Shown here: positions 20,535-28,779 of the stretch, in pieces | Numbering within the stretch: position 1 is the first letter of the stretch | Layout of the letters: the number at the start of each line of letters is the position of its first letter | From: Sphingomonas rhizophila | GTDB lineage: Bacteria; Pseudomonadota; Alphaproteobacteria; Sphingomonadales; Sphingomonadaceae | Direction: 5' to 3' | NCBI RefSeq assembly: GCF_014396585.1 | Contig: NZ_CP060717.1 | Span: forward strand, 62,001 to 126,000 | DNA length: 64,000 nucleotides | The notes under the pieces: model-generated | What the model was told of the DNA's origin: nothing | Databases searched by the model: none | What the model saw: the letters and a program-made list of their open reading frames with translations, nothing else | Position numbers and translations under genes: made by a program

Positions 20535-20570
20535 AGGGCGCCACTCCTCCGGGTGGCGCCCTTTTTCTTT
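20535..20570 (+). terminator. Rho-independent terminator after the TonB receptor
   Basis: The perfect 10-base stem AGGGCGCCAC / GTGGCGCCCT (20535-20544 and 20553-20562) with an 8-base loop is followed by a T-rich run to 20570. It separates the receptor from the halogenase genes, so the latter need read-through or their own promoter in the short gap before 20623. Confidence 0.85.
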
Positions 20571-20622
20571 CTGCGCCAAAGTGAGGCGGTGAACGCTTGC
20601 GCGAACGGTGGGGCCGACAACC

Positions 20623-22125
20623 GTGAATGAACCGATCGATGTGATCATCCTTGGCGGTGGCACGGCCGGGTGGATGGCGGCGACCGGCCTCGTTTCGCTC
20701 CTGCCACCAGCCCGTTGCCGGGTGCACCTGATCGAAAGCGACGAAATCGGGATCGTCGGCGTCGGCGAAGCGACGCTCCCGCAGATGAAGTCGTTCAACG
20801 ACCTGTGCGGCATCGATGAAGCTGAAATGATGCGGGCGACCAACGCCACCTTCAAGCTTGGCATCCAGTTCGTCGATTGGGGCTCGCTCGGCTCCTCCTA
20901 CATCCACCCGTTCGGGATTCATGGCCCGCCAGGCACCGAGCATATCTTCCACCACAAATGGCTTCGCGCGTCGCGGGAAGGCCTTCCCGGCCAGATCGAC
21001 GATTTCAGCTTCGCCTGCCGGGCAGGAGTGGCGAACCGTTTCGACTTCCCGCCCAAATCCAGCCAGTCCATCGGCAGCAGCTACAGCTACGCCTACCACT
21101 TCGATGCCAGCCTGTACGGCCGATACCTTCGCACCATCGCCGAGCGCCGCGGCGTCCGCCGGACCGAAGGCAAGGTCGCCAACGTCGAGACCGACGCGGA
21201 GAGCGGCAATATCGTCGCGCTTCGACTGGAGAATGGCGAAGAGATTCGCGGCGATTTCTTCATCGACTGCTCTGGGTTCCGTTCACTCCTGCTGGGGCAG
21301 ACCCTGGACTCGCCGTGGGAGGACTGGACGAAATGGTTGCCCTGTGACCGCGCCCTGGCTGTTCCGACCGAACGCGCCGGCGAGTTGACGCCTTACACAA
21401 GGTCGACGGCGATGGAGGCAGGCTGGCGCTGGCGCATTCCGCTTCAGCATCGCACGGGCAATGGCTACGTTTTCTCGTCGCGCTTCATCGACGAGGACCG
21501 CGCTGCCGAACAGCTGCTGTCAGCGCTTGACGAACCGACCCTGGCGGAACCGCGACTGCTGAAATTCGGCGCTGGTCGCCGGACTGAATCCTGGCGCAAG
21601 AACTGCGTCGCGCTCGGTCTCTCGAGCGGTTTCCTGGAACCGTTGGAATCGACCAGTATCTACTTGGCGCAGATCGCCATCATGCACTTCGTGCCGTTGT
21701 TCCCCGAACGTCGCGCGGACCCCTCGCTCGCAGCCGAGTTCAACCGCCGGGTCGACCTTGAATATGATCGCATCCGTGACTTCCTGATCCTCCATTATCA
21801 TTTGAACCAACGCGACGATTCCGAACTGTGGCGCTATTGCCGGTCGATGAGCGTGCCCGACAGCCTGACCGAGAAAATGGAGCTGTTCCGCCATTCCGGG
21901 TTCGTCGAGAAATATCGCGACGGCCTGTTCACGCCGCCCAGCTGGCTTGCGGTCTATTTCGGCCAGGGCCTCAGACCTGAGCATTACCATCCGCTCGCCG
22001 ATGCCATCCCGGCGGCTGCACTGATGGACGAAATGGACGACCTCCGCGCTGACATCGATGATCGTGTCGACGCCATGCTGAAGCATTCGACCGTCGTCGA
22101 GCGCTACGCCGGGATCAACGGATGA
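20623..22125 (+). CDS. Flavin-dependent tryptophan halogenase-family protein 1
   Basis: 500 aa from the GTG at 20623 (a GTG 15 nt upstream lacks a ribosome site). The FAD-binding motif GGGTAGWMAA, GEATLP, the halogenase signature GWRWRIP, and LEPLEST with the catalytic Glu are all present. Lys78 in NATFKLGIQF aligns with Lys79 of RebH/PrnA, which carries the hypohalous acid, so the active site looks complete. Substrate unknown: free tryptophan is unlikely in this setting, and related enzymes from Brevundimonas and Xanthomonas accept indoles and favour bromide. The stop overlaps the next start (ATGA), so the three halogenase-family genes form a coupled operon. Confidence 0.88.
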   Translation: MNEPIDVIILGGGTAGWMAATGLVSLLPPARCRVHLIESDEIGIVGVGEATLPQMKSFNDLCGIDEAEMMRATNATFKLGIQFVDWGSLGSSYIHPFGIHGPPGTEHIFHHKWLRASREGLPGQIDDFSFACRAGVANRFDFPPKSSQSIGSSYSYAYHFDASLYGRYLRTIAERRGVRRTEGKVANVETDAESGNIVALRLENGEEIRGDFFIDCSGFRSLLLGQTLDSPWEDWTKWLPCDRALAVPTERAGELTPYTRSTAMEAGWRWRIPLQHRTGNGYVFSSRFIDEDRAAEQLLSALDEPTLAEPRLLKFGAGRRTESWRKNCVALGLSSGFLEPLESTSIYLAQIAIMHFVPLFPERRADPSLAAEFNRRVDLEYDRIRDFLILHYHLNQRDDSELWRYCRSMSVPDSLTEKMELFRHSGFVEKYRDGLFTPPSWLAVYFGQGLRPEHYHPLADAIPAAALMDEMDDLRADIDDRVDAMLKHSTVVERYAGING

Positions 22126-23614
22126 CGGACCGCGTGCGCCGCCTGGTTGTCGTCGGTCGGGACATCCCGCTCTGGCTTTCAGCGATCGGCCTCCAAAGCG
22201 CACTTGGCCGCGCGGATCTCGAGGTCCGGGTCGTCGAGTTGCCAAGCTATCTGCAGCCGACCGACGCCCTTGCCGCCGTCCCGTCGATCGTCGCGCTGCA
22301 CCGTACACTCGGGATCAGCGATGCGGTGCTTCCCCGGCTGTGCGGCGCGGTGCCGATGGTCGGGCAGCGGTTTGCAAACTGGTCGGGCGGGGCGCCGCCG
22401 TTCGTGCTCGGCTTCGACACCGAACCGCCCGGCGACGGCGACATCCCGTTCGCACAATATTGGGCAAAGGGCCGGCTGGAGGGTCTTCGCGTTCCGCTGG
22501 AGGACTTTTCCCTCGGCTCGGTGGCCGCGCGTCAGGGCCGGGTGCCCGGCCTGTCTGACGAGACGTCTGGGCCGCTCAATGCAGGTTTCGGCTACCACCT
22601 CGAAGCCGGGCCATATGCAGCCGTCCTCCATCGCTTCGGCCAGCAGGCGGGCATCCCGTCCACCTTTACGAACGGCGTAACGGTGGAGCGCGAGGGCGAC
22701 CGGATCGTCGCGGTCGTCACGGCGGAGGGCGAGCGCATCGAAGGCGACCTGTTCATCGACGCGTCGGGACCGGATGCGGTGCTGTCGTCGCCGCAGCACG
22801 ACGATTTCGAGGACTGGAGCCGCTGGCTTCCGTGCGATCGGATCCTGACCGCGTCCGCCGCCCAGTTGCCCAACCCGCCAGCCTACAGCCAGGTGTCTGC
22901 TTTCGCGCAGGGTGGGTCGGCCTGTATCCGCTCGCTCGGCGAACCGGGGTCATGGCCGCTTTCTCGTCCGCGCATATCGACGAACGGCGCCTTGCCAAAC
23001 AGCTGCCGGCGCTGACCGGTCTGCCGCTCGCCGGCGACGTCGTGGTCGCGGCGCTGCGCCCCGGCATGCGGTCGCCGTGGCAGGGCAATTGCATCGCCAT
23101 TGGTGAGGCGGCTGCCTCTCTCGATCCGCTCGATGCGATGGCCATCCACGTCATCCACGCCGGCCTTTCGCACCTGATCGCCCTGTTCCCGACGACCAAG
23201 TCGTCATTTCCCGAGGCGGCGGCCTACAATCGCCAGTTGCGCGGACTGCTGACCGGCATTCGCGATTTCCAGGCGGCGCACTACGCCCTGAACCGGCGCT
23301 TCGACGAGCCATTGTGGGATGCGGTTCGCGATGCCGCCCCGCCCGAGACGCTGGAACGAAAAAGCCGACTGTTTGCCCTGCGCGGCGACGTCCCCATCCT
23401 TGACGAGGAACCATTCGACGCGGCGCGGTGGACCGAGTTGTTCGTCGGTCACGGCGTGGTGCCGGAGTCTTACGACCCGCGCGTCGACCTATTGCCGGAT
23501 GCCGCGCACATCCAGCGGGTCCAGCAGCGGCTGCGCGATATCGCGACGCTTGTCGAGGCAATGCCGACCGTGACGCAATTCTTGCGCGGCTTCCAAACCG
23601 AGCCTGCCCAGTGA
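22122..23614 (+). CDS. Degenerate tryptophan halogenase-family protein (apparent frameshift)
   Basis: About 497 aa after repair. Clearly related to its neighbours (ASGPDAVLSS, DWSRWLPCDR, and a similar C-terminal half) but the key motifs are lost: the FAD loop reads VVVGRDIPLW, position 79 is Met in place of the catalytic Lys, the signature is GWVGLYP instead of GWRWRIP, and LEPLEST is LDPLDAM. It is probably not a halogenase and may be a binding or scaffold subunit. The frame breaks near GGG 22910-22912; one extra G gives FAQGWVGLYPLARRTG. Start and stop overlap both neighbours by 4 nt. Confidence 0.82.
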
Positions 23615-25116
23615 CCGCAGATCCCGTCCGCGACGTTGTCATTGTCGGCGGTGGAACGGCCGGCTGGATGGCCGCCAGCGCCTTGATCAAGGCGCTGGGA
23701 AACAAGATCACCGTAACCCTGATTGAATCCGATGAGATCGGTACGGTCGGCGTCGGTGAAGCGACCATCCCGCCGATCATGTTCTTCAACAAGCTGCTTG
23801 GTCTCGACGAAAATGAGTTCGTTCGCGAGACCAACGCGACCTTCAAGCTGGGCATCGACTTCGTCGACTGGCGCCGCCTTGGTCATCGCTATTTCCACAA
23901 CTTCGGATTGCTCGGCGCGGAGATCCGCAACGGCACCGGCTTCATCCAATATTGGCTGCGATCCATCGCCGGCAACGCCAGCGCCGACCCGTCCACGTTC
24001 AGCGCCGAGACGCTGGCGGCCGCGCAAGGGCTGTTCGGGCGGGCCGGCCGCGACAACAGCGGCCTGCCCAACATCAATTACGCCTTCCACTTCGATGCAT
24101 CGACCTACGCCGCGTTCCTCCGCCGCTATTCCGAACGGCGCGGAGTGGTTCGGCGCGAGGGCAAGGTGGTCGGGGTCGAGCAGGATGGAGAGAGCGGCAA
24201 TATAACTTTCGTGACGATGGCCGACGGGCGGCGAATCAAGGGCGACCTGTTCTTCGATTGCTCCGGCTTTCGCGGCCTGCTGATCGGCGAGACCCTTGGC
24301 TCCGATTACGAAAGCTGGAACCATTGGCTGCTCAACGACCGCGCCATCGCGGTGCCGTGCGAGCGGACCGAGCAGACCACGCCCTACACCCGCGTGACCG
24401 CGCGCAAGGCCGGGTGGCAATGGCGCATCCCGTTGCAGCATCGCATCGGCAACGGCCATGTCTTCGCCGACTCCTTCATCAAGGAAGACGAGGCGCGCGA
24501 CATCCTGCTCGCCAACGTCGACGGCAAGCCGCTTGCCGATCCTCGAACGCTGCGATTCACGCCGGGGCGCCGGCGCCGCTGCTGGGTCAAGAATTGCATC
24601 GCAATGGGCTTGTCGAGCGGTTTCCTCGAGCCGCTGGAATCGACCAGCATCCACCTTATCCAGGTGGCGGTGATGAAGCTGATCGCCTTCTTCCCCGACC
24701 GTCGCTTCGATCCGATCGTCGTTGACCGCTACAACGACGAGATGAACCTGTTGCTGGAAGCCATCCGCGACTTCCTCATCGCCCATTATCACGTCACCGA
24801 ACGCGACGATTCCGACTATTGGAATTACCTCCGGACGATGGAAATTCCGACCTCGCTCGCCGACAAGCTGGAACTGTTCCGGACGCGCGGTGAAACCCTG
24901 CCGGGTCCCAACGAACTGTTCAGCGAGATCAGTTGGTTCGCGATCCTGTGGGGGCAGGGCATCCGGCCCACTGGCTATCATCCGGTCGCGGACGCCATGC
25001 CGCAGGACGACCTCAACCTTACCCTCGACCGTATTCGCGCCGCCATTCAGCAGCGCGTCGCCGGGCTGCCCATGCACGACGATTACATCCGCCAGAACTG
25101 CGCGTCGGCGACCTAG
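23611..25116 (+). CDS. Flavin-dependent tryptophan halogenase-family protein 2
   Basis: 501 aa, GTG start overlapping the previous stop (GTGA). Complete motif set: VGGGTAGWMAA, GEATIPP, Lys79 in NATFKLGIDF, GWQWRIP and LEPLEST. The C-terminal half has HYHVTERDDSDYW and GQGIRPTGYHP, shared with the other members here. It probably uses FADH2, oxygen and halide, so a flavin reductase must be supplied from elsewhere; none is encoded in the window. Its TAG is interlocked with the stop of the convergent SGNH gene (CTAG). Confidence 0.88.
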   Translation: MTADPVRDVVIVGGGTAGWMAASALIKALGNKITVTLIESDEIGTVGVGEATIPPIMFFNKLLGLDENEFVRETNATFKLGIDFVDWRRLGHRYFHNFGLLGAEIRNGTGFIQYWLRSIAGNASADPSTFSAETLAAAQGLFGRAGRDNSGLPNINYAFHFDASTYAAFLRRYSERRGVVRREGKVVGVEQDGESGNITFVTMADGRRIKGDLFFDCSGFRGLLIGETLGSDYESWNHWLLNDRAIAVPCERTEQTTPYTRVTARKAGWQWRIPLQHRIGNGHVFADSFIKEDEARDILLANVDGKPLADPRTLRFTPGRRRRCWVKNCIAMGLSSGFLEPLESTSIHLIQVAVMKLIAFFPDRRFDPIVVDRYNDEMNLLLEAIRDFLIAHYHVTERDDSDYWNYLRTMEIPTSLADKLELFRTRGETLPGPNELFSEISWFAILWGQGIRPTGYHPVADAMPQDDLNLTLDRIRAAIQQRVAGLPMHDDYIRQNCASAT

Positions 25117-25853
25117 CGCCGCGCCTTCGGCAAGCGGGCAAGGACAGGTTCCAGCACGCCCTCCATCGCTCGGTAGCCGGCGATGGTGGGATGGACGCCA
25201 TCATCGGCGTAGCCGGCCTTCATGCCGCCAGATCGGTCGGCCATCGCCGGGTGATAATCGACGAACGTCAGTCCGCGTCCGCGCGCAAAGTCGCGCAGCC
25301 AGCGGTTGAGCGACGCGATCGGCGCCAGCGTTTCGACACCCGGCCGCCACGGGAATGAAGCGGCGGGCGGGATCGACGCCAGGACCAGGCGAACGCGGTG
25401 GGCGGCGGCGATGTCGGCGATCATGGCAACGTTATTGCGGCTCATCGCCTCGGTCATCGGCCCGGTGTTTCCGGCGATGTCGTTGGTGCCGGCCATGAAG
25501 TGCATCGCCCTCGGCCTCAATTCCACCACATCGGCAATCATCCGCAGCAACATCTGCGATGTCGTCTGGCCGCTTATCCCACGGCCGACCCGGCCAGGGC
25601 TGAAAAAGCCTGGCCGCGATCCGCGCCAGCCTTCGGTGATGGAATCGCCAAGGAAGACAATATCGACCGGTTCGCCCGCGGCCAGGATGCGCGCGTTATC
25701 GTCGCGATACTTGGCCAACTGGGCGAAGTCGGTGAGCAGGGTGCGCTTGCGCTGCTCTTCCCAACTATCCTCGGCCAGGGCCGGCGTCGCGGCCAATGCC
25801 AGCGGCGCGGCGAGGGCCCCGCCAAGGATAGAACGACGATGAAGGCTCATCAC
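25113..25853 (-). CDS. SGNH/GDSL-family hydrolase, exported
   Basis: 246 aa from a GTG at 25853 (an ATG at 25850 is equally possible). The N-terminus HRRSILGGALAAPLALAATPALA looks like a Tat signal. All four SGNH blocks are present: GDSITEG (Ser), GRGISGQ (Gly), GTND (Asn) and DDGVHP (Asp-His). It should be a periplasmic esterase, in context a deacetylase of acetylated hemicellulose fragments, although lysophospholipase-type activity cannot be excluded. The start overlaps the stop of the carboxylesterase gene. Confidence 0.86.
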   Translation of the reverse strand: MMSLHRRSILGGALAAPLALAATPALAEDSWEEQRKRTLLTDFAQLAKYRDDNARILAAGEPVDIVFLGDSITEGWRGSRPGFFSPGRVGRGISGQTTSQMLLRMIADVVELRPRAMHFMAGTNDIAGNTGPMTEAMSRNNVAMIADIAAAHRVRLVLASIPPAASFPWRPGVETLAPIASLNRWLRDFARGRGLTFVDYHPAMADRSGGMKAGYADDGVHPTIAGYRAMEGVLEPVLARLPKARR

Positions 25854-27313
25854 AGCCTTTCCAGCTTCGAGCAGATTTCAGGCCGAAGGTCGCCCCGGAT
25901 CGTTGCGCCGTCGGCGTCGAACAGGACATGCTTGCGGTCCTTGCCGTCGAACCGCGGCCACTCGGGAAGGCCGCGCCCGTTCGGATTCCCAGTGGTGATG
26001 AAATTGACCCAATAGGGCTTCAGCGACAACCCGGGCTTTAACTCCCGGTCGCCAAAGGCATAGCCGATTTCGAGCGCGTGGGTCGTACGGCCGCCACCCG
26101 GCGCCGCGTCGAATTCGTAGCGCCACACCCGCGATCCGGTCGCGGCGAGCAGGCGGGACAAGGTTCCCGCGGGACAGCGAAACGTCACGTCGGTCGCGAT
26201 CTGCTGATCGAGTGTCCCCAAACGCGGATGCGGTTCGGGATCGGGCTCGCTCGCCTTGTAGAAGGAGCGGGCGAAAGCATCATTCCTGCCGAACGCCTTG
26301 GCAATGAACGCGTCGCGGCGGACCCGGCCCCCGGGCAGGTCGAGCTCCAGCGCATTGCTGCCGACGATCACCGGGCGCGGTGGTGCCGTGCGAAGCAGCC
26401 GGTCCGGCGACGCGGGCAGGACCCGACCGTCAATCGTCGTCCTGAGCCAGAGATAGTCGTCCGCTTCCAGCGCATCGTCGTGCAATTGCTTGTCGGCGGC
26501 GAGCAGTGCCGGGGCGGACATTTCGCGCAACCGCAAAATGTCGCCGCCGCTGGCCATCAGCCAGTCGAGCTGATCGCCGAGGCGCAGCGCGTCTTCCAGC
26601 GGCCGGAAGGGAAGGCCGAATCCCGGCGTCCCGCTTTCCATGATCGCCTGGGCGAACAGGCCCCTGGCGGCCGGCGAGGCGAGCAACAGCGACGTATCCT
26701 GCGAGCCGGCGCTTTCGCCGGCGATTGTTACGCGCGCCGGATCGCCGCCAAAGCGCGGGATGTTCCGGTTGACCCATTGCAGGGCGGCGATCTGGTCCAT
26801 CAGGCCGTAATTGCCGGACGCACCGCCTCCTTCCGCCGCGGCCTGGCGGTGGGACAGGAAGCCGAAGATGCCGAGGCGATAGCGAACACCGACGACGACG
26901 ATGTCCGGGCCCAGGTTCGCGGTGACGATATCGTTGGGTCCCCCCGCGCGGTTGCTGCCGCCGTGAATCCACACCAGCACCGCCCGCTTGCCGGTGAGCG
27001 ACGGCGTGCGCACGTCGAGCGTCAGGCAGTCCTCGCTGCCGATCAGGAAGTCGCCTCGGTTCCAGCCATAGTCGTTCTGCAGGCACGACTTCGGTTGGGC
27101 GACCGGCGCCCGAACGCCGGTCCACGGCACGGCCGCCTGCGGCGCGCGCCAGCGAAGAGCGCCGATAGGCGGAGCGGCGAATGGGATGCCTCGGAAAATG
27201 ACGCCGCCGTTGTGCGGACTGCCCTGCACTTGCCCGCTGGCCGTCTGGACCACTTGCGCGTGCGCCGTGGTGGAAATCAGCGCACTCAATGAAAGAAACA
27301 AGAATCGGAGCAC
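25850..27313 (-). CDS. Type B carboxylesterase, exported
   Basis: 487 aa from the GTG at 27313, which opens the signal peptide LRFLFLSLSALISTTAHAQ. Alpha/beta hydrolase of the carboxylesterase type B family: oxyanion region WIHGGSNRAGG, nucleophile Ser in GESAGSQD, and a late His in THALEIGYAF. It probably hydrolyses ester decorations such as acetyl or feruloyl groups. The substrate is not visible in the sequence. Translationally coupled to the SGNH hydrolase gene, divergent from the FucP-like porter, with an operator in the gap. Confidence 0.83.
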   Translation of the reverse strand: MLRFLFLSLSALISTTAHAQVVQTASGQVQGSPHNGGVIFRGIPFAAPPIGALRWRAPQAAVPWTGVRAPVAQPKSCLQNDYGWNRGDFLIGSEDCLTLDVRTPSLTGKRAVLVWIHGGSNRAGGPNDIVTANLGPDIVVVGVRYRLGIFGFLSHRQAAAEGGGASGNYGLMDQIAALQWVNRNIPRFGGDPARVTIAGESAGSQDTSLLLASPAARGLFAQAIMESGTPGFGLPFRPLEDALRLGDQLDWLMASGGDILRLREMSAPALLAADKQLHDDALEADDYLWLRTTIDGRVLPASPDRLLRTAPPRPVIVGSNALELDLPGGRVRRDAFIAKAFGRNDAFARSFYKASEPDPEPHPRLGTLDQQIATDVTFRCPAGTLSRLLAATGSRVWRYEFDAAPGGGRTTHALEIGYAFGDRELKPGLSLKPYWVNFITTGNPNGRGLPEWPRFDGKDRKHVLFDADGATIRGDLRPEICSKLERL

Positions 27314-27342
27314 CGGCACATCCCCCTTGCGATTGAGCCGGA

Positions 27343-27356
27343 CGGTAACGCTACCG
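27343..27356. promoter_or_regulatory. LacI-type operator between carboxylesterase and FucP-like porter
   Basis: The site reads CGGTAACGCTACCG, inside a longer palindrome (ACGGTAACGCTACCGTT with one mismatch). It lies between the divergent esterase and porter genes and has the same spacing and central CG as the other boxes. Confidence 0.65.
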
Positions 27357-27420
27357 TTCGCCCTTGTGCCATCGGTTTTTCGCTGCCACTCCTTCGCGAC
27401 CATAAAAAGGGGAGGAATGG

Positions 27421-28779
27421 GTGGTCTCGGAAAGCAAGCCGACCTCTGGCGTCACCGGCGCGTTCATCATCGTCACATGCCTGTTCTTCGCGTGGGGCTT
27501 CATCACCGCCCTCAACGATCCCTTGGTCGCCGCGGTCAAAGGCATCTTCACACTGACGCGCTTCGAGGCGCAGTTCGTCGCCTTCGCCTTTTTCATCGCC
27601 TACGGCCTGATCTCCTTCCCCGCCGCCGCATTGCTGTCGCGGGTGCGGGCGATGCCGTCGATCATCGCGGCGCTGATCGCGATGATCGTAGGCTGCCTGA
27701 TCATCCTGCTGGCGGCCAATGCAGCGGTATTCACGCTGGTGCTGGTCGGCCTGTTCGTCCTGGCGAGCGGGATCACGATCCTTCAGGTCGCGGCCAACCC
27801 GCTGGTCGCCGCTCTGGGCGATCCGTCGAAAAGCCACTTCCGCCTGACGCTCAGCCAGACGTTCAACTCGCTGGCGACGTTCATCGCCCCGATCCTCGGC
27901 TCCCACCTTTTCCTGAAGGGGCTGGAGGTCAAGGAAGGCGTCGTCGTGACCGAAGAAGTGCGGCAACGCGCGCTCGGCGGCATCGACACCGCCTATGTCT
28001 GGCTGTGCGGGATGATTGCCGCGCTGGCGCTGTTCATGTGGATTTATCGCCGCACGGTCACCGCCGCGCTTCCCGCCCCGGCGGCTGACAGCGGGCAGGG
28101 CGTCGGTGCGCTTATCAGCGACGCCCTCTCATCGAAGTGGGCGCTGTTCGGCGGCGCCGCGATCTTCCTCTACGTCGGCGCGGAAGTCGCCATCGGGACG
28201 CAGATGACCGCGTTCCTCAACGACAACGCCATCTGGGGTCTGTCCGACGCCCCGTTCGCTGTTCCATTGCTCGGTGCGACGATGGGCAGCGACGGCATCG
28301 CCGGCGTCTCGGTCGAGGAGGCAGGCAAGGCTGTCGGCTTCTACTGGGGCGGCGCGATGGTCGGCCGGGCGATCGGTTCGGTCCTGCTGGCGCGCTTCTC
28401 GGCGCCGAAGCTGCTGGCCGTGTTCACCGCCATCGCCGCGGCGATGTGCCTCTATGTCGTGATGGTCGGCGGCGTCAGCGCCGGATTCGTCGCGTTGGGC
28501 ATCGGCCTGTTCAATTCGATCATGTTCCCAGTGATCTTCACGATCACGCTCGAACGGTCGACGGCCAGCACCGAAGCGACGTCGGGCCTGCTGTGCACGG
28601 CGATCGTCGGCGGCGCGCTTCTCCCGCTACTGGTCGGCAAGGTGTCGGAAATCACCAGCTACCACGCGGCGCTGATCGTTCCGGCCGCCTGCTATGCCCT
28701 GCTTTGTGTGTTCGCGATTGCGTCGCACAAGGCCAAGGTCACGCTGCGCGACGAACCAACCGCCGCGACGGTTCACTAG
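27421..28779 (+). CDS. MFS hexose transporter, FucP/GluP family
   Basis: 452 aa, GTG start after GGGGAGG. Twelve predicted membrane segments. Family marks are FFAWGFITALNDPL in TM1, ILQVAANPLVAALG in TM4 and RLTLSQTFNSLATFIAP in TM5, all typical of FucP-type proton symporters for fucose, glucose or galactose. In this locus it may import galactose or mannose released by GH27 and GH5. The sugar is inferred. Its TAG is interlocked with the stop of the convergent halogenase gene. Confidence 0.88.
   Translation: MVSESKPTSGVTGAFIIVTCLFFAWGFITALNDPLVAAVKGIFTLTRFEAQFVAFAFFIAYGLISFPAAALLSRVRAMPSIIAALIAMIVGCLIILLAANAAVFTLVLVGLFVLASGITILQVAANPLVAALGDPSKSHFRLTLSQTFNSLATFIAPILGSHLFLKGLEVKEGVVVTEEVRQRALGGIDTAYVWLCGMIAALALFMWIYRRTVTAALPAPAADSGQGVGALISDALSSKWALFGGAAIFLYVGAEVAIGTQMTAFLNDNAIWGLSDAPFAVPLLGATMGSDGIAGVSVEEAGKAVGFYWGGAMVGRAIGSVLLARFSAPKLLAVFTAIAAAMCLYVVMVGGVSAGFVALGIGLFNSIMFPVIFTITLERSTASTEATSGLLCTAIVGGALLPLLVGKVSEITSYHAALIVPAACYALLCVFAIASHKAKVTLRDEPTAATVH

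Noticed and set aside
18843-20864. 673-aa open frame antisense to the TonB receptor
   Set aside because: Shadow of the receptor's codon pattern, without recognisable motifs or a ribosome site.
23470-25077. 535-aa open frame antisense to a halogenase gene
   Set aside because: Low-complexity shadow; the plus-strand halogenase has all family motifs.
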